From Proteobacteria bacterium UBA5122 (GTDB lineage Bacteria; Pseudomonadota; Gammaproteobacteria; Tenderiales; Tenderiaceae): a stretch of 58,028 nucleotides of DNA. The notes under the pieces were generated by a model. That model saw only the letters and a program-made list of their open reading frames with translations, did not search any database and was not told the origin of the DNA. Shown here piece after piece: positions 18,403 to 26,520 of the stretch. Every line of letters starts with the position of its first letter. The stretch's first letter is position 1. The position numbers and the translations under genes were made by a program. Location of the stretch: positions 776 through 58,803 of the forward strand of contig DHYU01000010.1 of assembly GCA_002415485.1 (NCBI GenBank), written 5' to 3'.

Positions 18403-20801
18403 GCCAACCCACAGAGGGGATCAGTCTCAGTCACGAGCAGTTCGAAGCCCTCTTCCCCTTTCACCTGATCTTCGCCCCTGACTTCGCCCTGATCAGCATG
18501 GGGCGCTCCATGCATCACCTCATCGGCGACGTGGCAACAGGCAGTGACATCCGCCCACTCTTCACCGTCATCAAACCCGAGCACATCCATCACTATCAGG
18601 ATCTGATCGACAAGAGTCGTCACCTCTTCATCATCCGCATCAACGCCTGTGGCACCCTGTTGCGCGGCGAGATGCTGCATCTGGAAAATCCTGAACGCAT
18701 CGCCTTCCTCGGCTCGCCCTGGATGACCAGTGCCGACGATCTCACCCGGCTCGACCTCACCGTCAACGACTTTGCCGTGCACGACCCTATCGTCGACATG
18801 CTGCAACTTCTGCAGCACACCCGTGCCTCCCTGAATGACAGCAAGAAACTCTCGCAACAACTCACCGAACAACAACGCGAGCTGCGCAAGCTGGCCCTGA
18901 TCGCCTCGCGTACAGACAACGCCGTCATCCTCACCGACGCCCAGCGTCGCATCGTCTGGGTCAACGACGGTTTTACCCGTCTCACCGGTTACCCACCGGA
19001 AGAGGTCATGGGCCAAGTGCCAGGCAACCTGTTGCAAGGCGAACATACCTCCCCCGCCACCATCGCCATGATCCGCGAACGACTAACGAGCGGCAAAGGC
19101 TTCAGCGCCGAACTGCTCAACTATCACAAAAACGGCAGCCCCTACTGGGTGGCCATCGAGGTGCAACCCATCACCGACGGCCAGGGCAACATCACCAACT
19201 TCATGTCCATCGAAACCGACATCACCCAGCGCAAACAGGCCGAACAGGAACTGGCCAAGGCCAGGGATCAGGCCGAGGCAGCCAACCGTGCCAAGAGCGA
19301 ATTTCTCGCCATGATGAGCCATGAAATCCGCACACCGCTCAACGGAGTCATCGGTTTTGCCAAACTGCTGCAACAGACACGCCTGACCAAAAAGCAACGC
19401 GACTTCATCCAGACCATCAACATCAGCGCCGAAACCCTGCTCGCACTGATCAACGACATCCTCGACCTCTCCAAGATCGAGTCAGGCCGCATGGAACTGG
19501 AGAATGTACCGTTGGACCTCAATCACAGCCTCACCACCGCCCTGCGCCTGGTGGCAGGCACAGCAGCGGAAAAAGGCATCGCACTCCACTGCCAGCTCGA
19601 CGAAAATCTGCCTCGCTGGATCATCGGCGACCCGGTGCGCCTGCACCAGGTCCTGCTCAACCTGCTCAGCAATGCAGTCAAATTCACCGAGCGCGGCGAA
19701 GTGGAACTGCGCGCCGAACGCTGGCACGACATGCTACGCATCACCGTGCGCGACACCGGCATCGGCATCGATCATCGCACCCAGGAAACACTCTTCTGCG
19801 CCTTCACCCAGGCCGACGCCAGCACCAGCCGGCGCTATGGCGGCACGGGGCTGGGGCTCACCATCAGCGCCCGCCTCGTCAAATTGATGCGAGGCACCTT
19901 GCGGCTCGACAGCGAACCGGGGCAAGGCTCGCTGTTTGAAGCCCGACTGCCACTCATAGAGGCCGAACCAGCCCCACTCAATACCGTCACCACCCAGACA
20001 CCTCACCGCCCACTCGCCTCGCTGCGCATCCTGCTGGCGGAAGACCACGCCATCAACCGCCAGCTGGCCCTGCTACTGCTGGACAGCCTCGGCTGTCAGG
20101 CCGACGCCGTGGACAACGGCCACGCCGCCATCACGGCCTGCCAAAAACAACACTACGACATCATCCTGATGGACCTGCAAATGCCAGAGATGGATGGGCT
20201 GGAGGCCACCCGCGCCATCCGCGCACTCGAAGCATTGCAGCCCAACAGCAAACGCAGCCGCATCATCGCCGTCACCGCCAACGCCATGACCGATGAGCGG
20301 CAACGCTGCCTCACCGCTGGCATGGACGGATTCGTCACCAAACCCATTCGCCTCGACCACCTGCAACAGGCGATACAAGGGAACAGCCCTACGCCCCCGC
20401 CGAACAACGCCATCGATGATCTGCACAACACCGAACAGGCCTTGCGCCAACTGGCCCACGATATCGGCAGCGATGCCATCCTGCCGCTCTTCACCCGCTT
20501 CGTGAACGAAACCCCGCACGACATCGACAAAATGTCCACGGCGCTGACACAACAAAATGCCCGAGAAGGTGAGCGCCTGGCCCATGCGCTCAAAGGCGCC
20601 GCCGCCGGTTTCAGGCTGCTGCAACTGCAGCGCCAGGCCAAACACGTCGAATCGTTATTCAAAAAACAACAGTGGCCACAACTCCAACAAACACTGGGTG
20701 ACATCAGCGAAAACTTTGCCAACCACCGCCCGCTCTGGCAATCACTGGCCGAAAAACTGACCCAGGAGTACACCCCCTCACACAGGCAGGAAAAGTCATG
20801 A
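18399..20801 (+). CDS. H-NOX-associated hybrid histidine kinase (HNOBA-PAS-HisKA-HATPase-REC-HPt)
   Basis: An 800-residue cytoplasmic hybrid kinase; no membrane segment is evident. The ATG at 18399 overlaps the hnoX stop. The N-terminal about 135 residues look like a haem-NO-binding-associated domain, the known contact for H-NOX. A coiled coil and a PAS domain (about 165-280) follow. HisKA carries His308 in MSHEIRTPL, and HATPase has NAVKFT and GGTGLGLTI motifs. A receiver has Asp592, and a C-terminal HPt has His729 in AHALKG. It therefore contains a complete His-Asp-His relay whose last step should pass phosphate to the response regulator encoded next. Its stop overlaps that start. Confidence 0.93.
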   Translation: MSQPTEGISLSHEQFEALFPFHLIFAPDFALISMGRSMHHLIGDVATGSDIRPLFTVIKPEHIHHYQDLIDKSRHLFIIRINACGTLLRGEMLHLENPERIAFLGSPWMTSADDLTRLDLTVNDFAVHDPIVDMLQLLQHTRASLNDSKKLSQQLTEQQRELRKLALIASRTDNAVILTDAQRRIVWVNDGFTRLTGYPPEEVMGQVPGNLLQGEHTSPATIAMIRERLTSGKGFSAELLNYHKNGSPYWVAIEVQPITDGQGNITNFMSIETDITQRKQAEQELAKARDQAEAANRAKSEFLAMMSHEIRTPLNGVIGFAKLLQQTRLTKKQRDFIQTINISAETLLALINDILDLSKIESGRMELENVPLDLNHSLTTALRLVAGTAAEKGIALHCQLDENLPRWIIGDPVRLHQVLLNLLSNAVKFTERGEVELRAERWHDMLRITVRDTGIGIDHRTQETLFCAFTQADASTSRRYGGTGLGLTISARLVKLMRGTLRLDSEPGQGSLFEARLPLIEAEPAPLNTVTTQTPHRPLASLRILLAEDHAINRQLALLLLDSLGCQADAVDNGHAAITACQKQHYDIILMDLQMPEMDGLEATRAIRALEALQPNSKRSRIIAVTANAMTDERQRCLTAGMDGFVTKPIRLDHLQQAIQGNSPTPPPNNAIDDLHNTEQALRQLAHDIGSDAILPLFTRFVNETPHDIDKMSTALTQQNAREGERLAHALKGAAAGFRLLQLQRQAKHVESLFKKQQWPQLQQTLGDISENFANHRPLWQSLAEKLTQEYTPSHRQEKS

Positions 20802-21499
20802 ACGCACAACAGATCCTGGTCGTCGAAGACGACATCTACTTCGCCACCATCATCAGCAAATACCTGGAAAAACAGGGTTACGCCGTCCATCACGAGAGCG
20901 ACGGCGATAACGCCGCCCGACGCATCATCGATGAACAACCGGATGCCGTCATCCTCGACGGTATCCTGCCGGGCAAGGATGGTTTTGAGATCTGCCGTAG
21001 CGTACGCCCCGCATACGACGGCCCCATCCTCATGCTCACCAGTCGCGATGAAAACTACGACCAGATCCTCGGCCTGGAACTGGGCGCCGACGACTATCTC
21101 ATCAAACCCGTCGAACCCCGCGTCGTCGTCGCCCACCTCAAGGCCCATCTGCGCCGCAACACCGCTCCTGCACAGCTACATCAAGACACCGGCCAATGCC
21201 GCTATGGCGGCTTTCATATCAACCACCACACCCGTCGCGTGACCTTAAACAACCATGAGGTCGAACTCACCGATGCCGAGTTTGACCTGCTATGGCTGCT
21301 GGCCAGCCACGCCGGCACCGTACTCTCGCGCGACGCCATCTTCGAACAACAGCGCGGCATCGACTACAACGGCACCGACCGTTCGATCGACATGCGCATC
21401 TCACGCCTGCGCACCAAACTCGACGACGACGGCAAACACCCGCGTCGTATCAAGAGTGTGCGCGGCAAGGGATATCTCTTCACCGTCGACGCCTGGTAA
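20798..21499 (+). CDS. OmpR/PhoB-family response regulator
   Basis: A 233-residue two-domain regulator. The receiver (1-120) has acidic residues at 10-12, phosphoacceptor Asp54 (VILDGILPG) and the conserved lysine in LIKPVEP. A winged-helix OmpR-type DNA-binding domain (about 135-230) ends with the typical RIKSVRGKGYLF. Its ATG overlaps the stop of the hybrid kinase (ATGA), making hnoX-kinase-regulator one translational unit. Sequence resembles the RstA branch. The nearest downstream genes form a chaperone-usher pilus operon, its probable target. That link is inferred from order and from shared repeats upstream. Confidence 0.94.
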   Translation: MNAQQILVVEDDIYFATIISKYLEKQGYAVHHESDGDNAARRIIDEQPDAVILDGILPGKDGFEICRSVRPAYDGPILMLTSRDENYDQILGLELGADDYLIKPVEPRVVVAHLKAHLRRNTAPAQLHQDTGQCRYGGFHINHHTRRVTLNNHEVELTDAEFDLLWLLASHAGTVLSRDAIFEQQRGIDYNGTDRSIDMRISRLRTKLDDDGKHPRRIKSVRGKGYLFTVDAW

Positions 21500-21508
21500 C
21501 GCCGACCG

Positions 21509-21523
21509 TTACACAGCGTGACA
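21509..21523 (+). promoter_or_regulatory. Direct repeat TTACA-N5-TGACA upstream of pilin, candidate response-regulator operator
   Basis: TTACA and TGACA copies ten bases apart begin 10 bases after the regulator stop and about 145 bases before the pilin ATG. Compared with the RstA box consensus TACATNTNGTTACA it agrees at most defined positions. The same spacing occurs upstream of hnoX. Confidence 0.35.
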
Positions 21524-21667
21524 GAGGCGCACATCTTCAACGACGGTGATTCCAACCCCCCGGACCTAAGCTAAGGGCGTGGTCAGAAGAAATTCCCGAT
21601 CACAGGCACCAAAAAAAACACGGTGTGCAATTTAACCCCAACATCGCTTAACCCGGAGGACATCACT

Positions 21668-22129
21668 ATGAACACACCACGCAAAATCCTAGCCACCATG
21701 ATCGCCATCGCCTTCATGAATGTCGCCATGGCCGCTGACAACGCAGACGTCAAAGTCAAAGCATCGGTGCTCAACAACTGCAAGATCAACTCCACCAACG
21801 ACATCAACTTCGGTGCCCTTGATCCTGCCGTCGCCAGCGACAACACCGCCAGCAGCAGCGTGATCTTCACCTGCACCAAGAATGTCGATTACGTGCTCAA
21901 CGCCGACAACGGCAGTCACTTCGACAACGCCAGCGGCAAACGCCGCATGAAAGGCGCCGACAGCAACTACCTGCCCTACTCATTGGCACAGTCTTCATTC
22001 ACTGGCCAAGGCATGGGCTTCACCAACCCCATCACCGTCGCACTCTCCGCCAGCGTTCAAGGCAGCGACTACCGTGACCTACCCGCAGACAACTATCTCG
22101 ACACACTGCATCTGACGATCACACCGTGA
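21668..22129 (+). CDS. Archaic (Csu/spore coat U-type) pilin, probable major subunit
   Basis: A 153-residue exported pilin. A signal peptide (about 1-23, cleavage after MAMAA or VAMA) precedes a single spore-coat-U domain with two cysteines in NNCKI and FTCTK, as in CsuA/B-type subunits. The ATG at 21668 has GGAGGA seven bases upstream. It is the first gene of the pilus operon and is separated from the chaperone gene by a strong terminator, which fits the high output expected of the major subunit. It shares many short identities with the pilin at 25861 (NCKI, RRMK, LPY, DYRD, ADNY), so the two are paralogues. Confidence 0.9.
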   Translation: MNTPRKILATMIAIAFMNVAMAADNADVKVKASVLNNCKINSTNDINFGALDPAVASDNTASSSVIFTCTKNVDYVLNADNGSHFDNASGKRRMKGADSNYLPYSLAQSSFTGQGMGFTNPITVALSASVQGSDYRDLPADNYLDTLHLTITP

Positions 22130-22130
22130 T

Positions 22131-22157
22131 CCCCGTAAGTCAGGGGACTTACCGGGG
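22131..22157 (+). promoter_or_regulatory. Alternative hairpin overlapping the pilin terminator
   Basis: CCCCGTAAGTC pairs with GACTTACCGGGG (one bulged base, four-base loop). Its 3' arm shares ACCGGGG with the 5' arm of the following terminator, so the two cannot form together. It could act as an anti-terminator. Confidence 0.45.
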
Positions 22158-22182
22158 AGAGGGCAACCTCTCCCCGGTTTTT
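22152..22182 (+). terminator. Strong intrinsic terminator after the first pilin gene
   Basis: An 11-bp perfect stem (CCGGGGAGAGG / CCTCTCCCCGG) with a GCAA tetraloop is followed directly by TTTTTG. It sits 22 bases past the pilin stop and 27 bases before the chaperone start, and should give more pilin than chaperone/usher mRNA. Confidence 0.88.
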
Positions 22183-22208
22183 GCTGCCAGCCACAGGAGG
22201 ACTCACGC

Positions 22209-22946
22209 ATGACCTGCACATGCACACACCACAGATTCATGACCATCACCCTGATTGCACTGACACTGCTGATCAGCGGCCGGGCACAGGCCGGCAACTT
22301 TTCCGTGTCACCCCTGGACGTACAGTTTTCCGAGCAACAACGCTCCACCGTACTGACCGTTACCAATGACGACGACAAACCACTCACCCTGCGTGTGCGC
22401 GCCATGCGCTGGACCCAGGACGCACAGGGCAACGACAGTTACGAACCTTCACAGGAGCTGGTCTTCTTCCCGCGCCGTCTTGATCTGCAAGCAGGCGACA
22501 AACGCATCATCCGTGTCGGCACCAATGGCACCGGCAATGATGAAAACGCCTACCGCCTATTCATCGACGAGGTGCCCCAGGTACAGGCCGAAGGCGGTCA
22601 GTCACGGCTGGCGGTACTGGTAAGCTTTGGCATCCCGGTGTTTGTCACACCGGCCCAGGCCGAGGCGGCGCTGGCGGTTCAGTCTGCCTCGCTGGCGGAA
22701 GACGGCCAGCTGTTATTGCAGGTACACAACGAAGGCGCCAGCCGTGTACGCATCTCCCGCCTGATGGATGACAAGGGCGAGCTGCTCAGCGAATCACTCG
22801 CCAGCCGTTATGTCTTTCCGGGGATTCGCAAGGAGTACCGCATCGCGTTGCAACAACCGGTGTGCGGCAATGAGGTCGCCACGCTGAAACTGGAGACCGA
22901 TCGCGGCACCACCGACGTCACCATTCGCCCCACACACGGATGCTGA
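22209..22946 (+). CDS. Periplasmic pilus chaperone (archaic chaperone-usher, CsuC-like)
   Basis: A 245-residue PapD-fold chaperone with a signal peptide (about 1-28, GRAQA|GNF) after a short cysteine/histidine-rich N-terminus. The first immunoglobulin-like domain has the conserved FSVSPLDVQFS start and the P-loop region YRLFIDEVP near residue 115. The second domain ends with a cysteine pair (PVCGNE and the terminal C). Archaic chaperones deliver spore-coat-U pilins to the usher. AGGAGG stands eight bases before the ATG. Confidence 0.93.
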   Translation: MTCTCTHHRFMTITLIALTLLISGRAQAGNFSVSPLDVQFSEQQRSTVLTVTNDDDKPLTLRVRAMRWTQDAQGNDSYEPSQELVFFPRRLDLQAGDKRIIRVGTNGTGNDENAYRLFIDEVPQVQAEGGQSRLAVLVSFGIPVFVTPAQAEAALAVQSASLAEDGQLLLQVHNEGASRVRISRLMDDKGELLSESLASRYVFPGIRKEYRIALQQPVCGNEVATLKLETDRGTTDVTIRPTHGC

Positions 22947-22947
22947 T

Positions 22948-25323
22948 ATGGGGCGATGGACAGCGGCGGCCATGATCGTGTCGCTGTGGCTGTTATCCCT
23001 GGCCGGCAATGCGGCCGGGGATAACACTGCCCCCCTCGCCGACTACGACCAGGTGATTCTCGACGTGCAACTCAATCTGCTCAAACAAGGCACCGTCTTC
23101 TGCCTGCTATCGCCGGACGGCAGCGATGTCTGGGTGCGCGAAGATGAATTCCAGTCTCTCGGCCTCAATCTGCCGACACCTCAGCGCCAAACACACGAAG
23201 GCATCGACTATCTGCGCCTGCACACACAACCCGGCCTGCGCAGTGAGCTGGACCTGATCACCCTGACACTGGTGCTGGAGGCGGACCCGGAACTGCTGGG
23301 CAAACAGATCATCTCGCTGCAACACAACGAACACCTCGACAGCGATTACCAGCAGACGCTGCACGGCTACCTCAACTATTCACTGGGGCTGGGCAGCATG
23401 AAGAGTGGCAATACCTCACGCAACGCCGCGCTGCAATTCAATCTCGCCCAACACGGCTGGTTGTTGCGCAGTCATCACATCCTCAACAGCGACGATACCG
23501 GCAGTGAACGCCTGCGTCTGGAGACCTCACTGTCACGTGACCTGGAGCAACACATGGCCCGCCTAAGCCTGGGGGATGTCACCGCGCAGTCTGGCCTGTT
23601 CGGTCAATCACGCCCGCTGGCGGGGCTCAGCCTGAGCCGCAACTACCGCATCAATCCCGCGCTCAACACCGCACCGGGGCTCGCCTTCTATGGCGCAGCA
23701 CACACCCGCGCCACCGCCGAGGTCTATGTCGATGGCGCCAAGCTGCACAGCGTCGAGCTACAACCTGGTCTCTACGAACTCAACGATCTGTATTATTTTG
23801 CCGGGCTGCGCAATGTGGAGCTGGTGATTCGTGACGCCTACGGCGAACAACAGTCGCTGCCGCTCAACCACTATTTTTCCAGCAGCAACCTGCGCGCCGG
23901 GCTGAGCGACTTCAATTACGCACTGGGCGCACCCCGCCGCAGTCTGTCGCTGGGCGGTGGTTATGACGGCTGGATGGTGAGCGGCCAACACCGTTACGGC
24001 ATCACAGATGAACTCACCACGGGCCTGCGCGGTGAGGCCCTGGAGGATTACCACTCCTACGGCGCCACCACGACGCTGACGCTCGGCCAACGCGGCGTAC
24101 TCGACGGAGCGCTCAGTCACAGCGACAACCAACGTCACAGACTCAGCGGCAATGCATTCAATCTGGGCTACAGCTTTTCCCGCCACACGCTGGCCTACTC
24201 CGCCAACTATCTGCAGCGCAGCACTGGTTTTGGCGTACTCCCCGAAACGACCGACCTCAGCCAACTCCCTCAACAACTGCACAGCCAGCTCAGCGGCTCC
24301 ATCGGCAGATCACTGGGACGCGGACAAAACATCTCGTTCAATCTCGCCGCCGGCCGTCGTCAGGACGGCGTCCACACCGCACTACAGTCTGTGCGTTACA
24401 GCTGGCAGATCGACAAGGGCCTCAATCTCACCACAGCCCTGAGTCACCAGACCGATGGTGACGGCAGCGCCTACAGCGGCTGGCTTGGCCTCTCGTGGAA
24501 TCTCGACCGTCAGCAGACCATCACCACGCAGATCGAACGCGATCGCAAAGGCGAAGTCACCGAATCGGCCCGCTATAGTCACGCAGTGCCGATGAACAGC
24601 GGCCTGGGCGGCGCTACAGGCATCAGCCGCAATACACAGTCACAAACCCTGGAAACAAACGCACAGTACAATACCCACCACGCGGCCTACACGTTCAACG
24701 GTCATTATCAGCAGAACGATACCAGCGACAGCAACTGGGCCAGCGAGGCACGCATGACAGGCGCCGTGGCATGGATGGATCACAGCCTGTTCGCCAGCCG
24801 CAGCATCACCGGCAGCTTCGGCGTGGTGAGCATCGACGGCCTGCCGGATGTCCGCGTCTATCAAAACAACCAATACGTTGGCAGCACCAATCACGCAGGC
24901 AAGCTGTTATTGCCCAACCTCATGGCCTACGGCCACAACCAGATCCGCGTCGACGACCGCGACATCCCCTTCGACCGCAGCCTAAACCAGGTCAACCGCG
25001 ACGCCATCCCGCGCGCCGATATGGGTCTGCTCATCCCCTTCAGCGCCAAACCGCTACGCGCCGTCGGCGGTGAACTGCACGACAGCAACGACACCCCCAT
25101 CCGCTCAGTGGCGCTGCGACTATATAACCCAGCATTCACGCTGGAGAGCTTCACCGGGCCCGATGGTGATTTCTATTTTGAAAACCTGGACAGCGGCCAC
25201 TACCAACTTGAAACGCTCGGCACAACCACGCCCTGTAGCGCCGCACTGGAGCTTAAGGACGACCAGCCGCCCTTCACCGACCTGGGCACTCTGAACTGCC
25301 GGGAGCACACCGATGCGCCGTAA
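22948..25323 (+). CDS. Outer-membrane fimbrial usher (archaic, CsuD-like)
   Basis: A 791-residue outer-membrane usher with a signal peptide (about 1-25), an N-terminal periplasmic domain that recruits chaperone-subunit complexes, the 24-strand pore with plug (middle), and C-terminal domains including a DxPFDRSLN-type segment and a SdrD/CarboxypepD-like turn near GPDGDFYFENLDSGHY. Length and motifs (FYGAAHTRATAEVYVDG, PGLYELNDL) fit ushers of the archaic clade. It starts one base after the chaperone stop with no strong ribosome-binding site of its own, so it is likely translationally coupled. Confidence 0.93.
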   Translation: MGRWTAAAMIVSLWLLSLAGNAAGDNTAPLADYDQVILDVQLNLLKQGTVFCLLSPDGSDVWVREDEFQSLGLNLPTPQRQTHEGIDYLRLHTQPGLRSELDLITLTLVLEADPELLGKQIISLQHNEHLDSDYQQTLHGYLNYSLGLGSMKSGNTSRNAALQFNLAQHGWLLRSHHILNSDDTGSERLRLETSLSRDLEQHMARLSLGDVTAQSGLFGQSRPLAGLSLSRNYRINPALNTAPGLAFYGAAHTRATAEVYVDGAKLHSVELQPGLYELNDLYYFAGLRNVELVIRDAYGEQQSLPLNHYFSSSNLRAGLSDFNYALGAPRRSLSLGGGYDGWMVSGQHRYGITDELTTGLRGEALEDYHSYGATTTLTLGQRGVLDGALSHSDNQRHRLSGNAFNLGYSFSRHTLAYSANYLQRSTGFGVLPETTDLSQLPQQLHSQLSGSIGRSLGRGQNISFNLAAGRRQDGVHTALQSVRYSWQIDKGLNLTTALSHQTDGDGSAYSGWLGLSWNLDRQQTITTQIERDRKGEVTESARYSHAVPMNSGLGGATGISRNTQSQTLETNAQYNTHHAAYTFNGHYQQNDTSDSNWASEARMTGAVAWMDHSLFASRSITGSFGVVSIDGLPDVRVYQNNQYVGSTNHAGKLLLPNLMAYGHNQIRVDDRDIPFDRSLNQVNRDAIPRADMGLLIPFSAKPLRAVGGELHDSNDTPIRSVALRLYNPAFTLESFTGPDGDFYFENLDSGHYQLETLGTTTPCSAALELKDDQPPFTDLGTLNCREHTDAP

Positions 25324-25756
25324 TGTATTCCGCATCTTCCTGCTGAGCATGCTGATCGGCTGCAGCAACGTGCAGGCCCATTGCAGCATCAGCGTGCAGG
25401 ACATGCTCTTCGGCAGCTACGACGTCCTCAACCCCGAGCCCACCCGCTCCACCGCCGCCATCAACCTCACCTGCAAGGCCCCGATCCTGGTCACCATCAA
25501 CATTGGCCCCAGTCTCACCAGCGGCGCCATCGATCAGCGGGCCATGCGCCACATCAACCGCAACGAGACCCTCGCCTACAACCTGTTTCGCGACACAGCC
25601 ATGACCCAGATCTGGGGTAATGAAAGCCAGGGCGGCAACAACAATGTGCGCATCGACAGGCAAATGACGTTATGGATTCACGGCCTGCTGTATCCACAAC
25701 AGGATGTCTGGGTGGGCGACTACAGCGACAGCGTCACCGTCACGGTATTGCCATGA
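25313..25756 (+). CDS. Minor or tip spore-coat-U pilus subunit
   Basis: A 147-residue exported protein with a signal peptide (about 1-23, NVQA|HC) and one spore-coat-U domain (cysteines in HCSI and LTCKA). It differs from the two paralogous pilins of the operon: it has ISVQDMLFGSYDV at the start and a LWIHGLLYPQQDVWVGDYSD segment near the end, resembling a minor subunit or adhesin pilin domain. The real CsuE tip is larger with two domains, so the tip role is uncertain. The start overlaps the usher stop by 11 bases. Confidence 0.85.
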   Translation: MRRNVFRIFLLSMLIGCSNVQAHCSISVQDMLFGSYDVLNPEPTRSTAAINLTCKAPILVTINIGPSLTSGAIDQRAMRHINRNETLAYNLFRDTAMTQIWGNESQGGNNNVRIDRQMTLWIHGLLYPQQDVWVGDYSDSVTVTVLP

Positions 25757-25860
25757 ACAACGGCCTTTACACGCTGTTACACAAGCACCTACATCTCACG
25801 ACAGGCCGCCCATCTGCCACGCCTACACTAATAACAGGCAAACCCAGACACGATAAACGC

Positions 25861-26334
25861 ATGAATAGACCGCTGCACCTCACCCGCCTCTTCTCGCTGC
25901 TACTCAGCACCACCCTGCTGTGGCCGGTGCCCGGCGATACCGGCGAGAGCGTAGAGATGCGCGTGACTGCCAGCGTCATCAGCAACTGCAAGATCCAAAG
26001 CGTCAGCGACATCAGCTTCGGCCAGCTGGACCCAGGCCAGGCGGTCAACCTACAGGCCAGCGGCGTGGTGGCACTCTCCTGCACACGTGGTGTCGATTTC
26101 GCACTCAGCGCCGATCACGGCCAGCACAGCGATGCCAATGGCTCGCGGCGCATGAAGTCCAGCGCCAACGAATATCTGCCCTACACGCTCAACAGCGACT
26201 ACCATGCCGGGGTCGGCCAAGGGTTTTCCCGACCGATCAACGTCAGCTTCACCGCCCAGATCAACGGCAACGACTATCGCGACATCGCCGCCGACAATTA
26301 CAGCGATGTCATCCGCATCAACCTGGAACCCTAA
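25861..26334 (+). CDS. Second spore-coat-U pilin, paralogue of the first
   Basis: A 157-residue exported pilin paralogous to the one at 21668. The domain begins VEMRVTASVISNCKI after a hydrophobic signal (about 5-22). Start choice is uncertain. The ATG at 25861 places the signal peptide at the N-terminus but has a weak ribosome-binding site. An in-frame ATG at 25753 overlaps the previous stop (ATGA) and would add 36 residues before the signal. I prefer 25861. It ends the pilus operon, 187 bases before the sigma-54 promoter of nirB. Confidence 0.85.
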   Translation: MNRPLHLTRLFSLLLSTTLLWPVPGDTGESVEMRVTASVISNCKIQSVSDISFGQLDPGQAVNLQASGVVALSCTRGVDFALSADHGQHSDANGSRRMKSSANEYLPYTLNSDYHAGVGQGFSRPINVSFTAQINGNDYRDIAADNYSDVIRINLEP

Positions 26335-26335
26335 C

Positions 26336-26349
26336 ACCTGTTAACAGGT
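26336..26349. repeat. 14-bp perfect palindrome after the pilus operon
   Basis: ACCTGTTAACAGGT begins two bases after the last pilin stop. It could be a dimeric regulator site, or its right half may be the 5' arm of the terminator-like structure that follows. Confidence 0.5.
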
Positions 26350-26385
26350 CGCCATGCACCATAAACATGCATTCGCCTGTTTTTT
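26343..26385 (+). terminator. Candidate terminator of the pilus operon
   Basis: AACAGG pairs with CCTGTT, and inner ATGCA pairs with TGCAT, with internal loops. TTTTT follows. The imperfect structure makes this less certain than the other terminators, and it overlaps one NtrC-like dyad. Confidence 0.4.
26355..26371 (+). promoter_or_regulatory. NtrC-like enhancer site A upstream of nirB
   Basis: TGCACCATAAACATGCA fits GCAC-N7-GTGC in 7 of 8 conserved positions, about 185 bases upstream of the predicted sigma-54 start. It overlaps a possible terminator stem, an alternative explanation for the dyad. Confidence 0.45.
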
Positions 26386-26408
26386 CGCCCAAAGATAAAC
26401 CATTATGG

Positions 26409-26425
26409 CGCACGATTTATGAGCA
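26409..26425 (+). promoter_or_regulatory. NtrC-like enhancer site B upstream of nirB
   Basis: The site has GCAC (26410-26413), seven bases, then GAGC (26421-26424), again 7 of 8 conserved NtrC positions. It is centred about 131 bases upstream of the predicted start, a usual enhancer distance. Confidence 0.5.
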
Positions 26426-26520
26426 ACCCAACCGCAATGCCCGCCGCAAAGCTCGTTAAGCGACTGTTTTACATAGAAGATCCCCCTCCTTCAGCGATGA
26501 CTCGACCGTCCCCCTGAAAA

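Noticed and set aside
21610..21632. GCACC...GGTGTGC inverted half-sites before the first pilin gene, as an NtrC site
   Set aside because: The arms are too far apart (13 bases instead of seven) and there is no sigma-54 promoter downstream, so NtrC control of the pilus is not supported.
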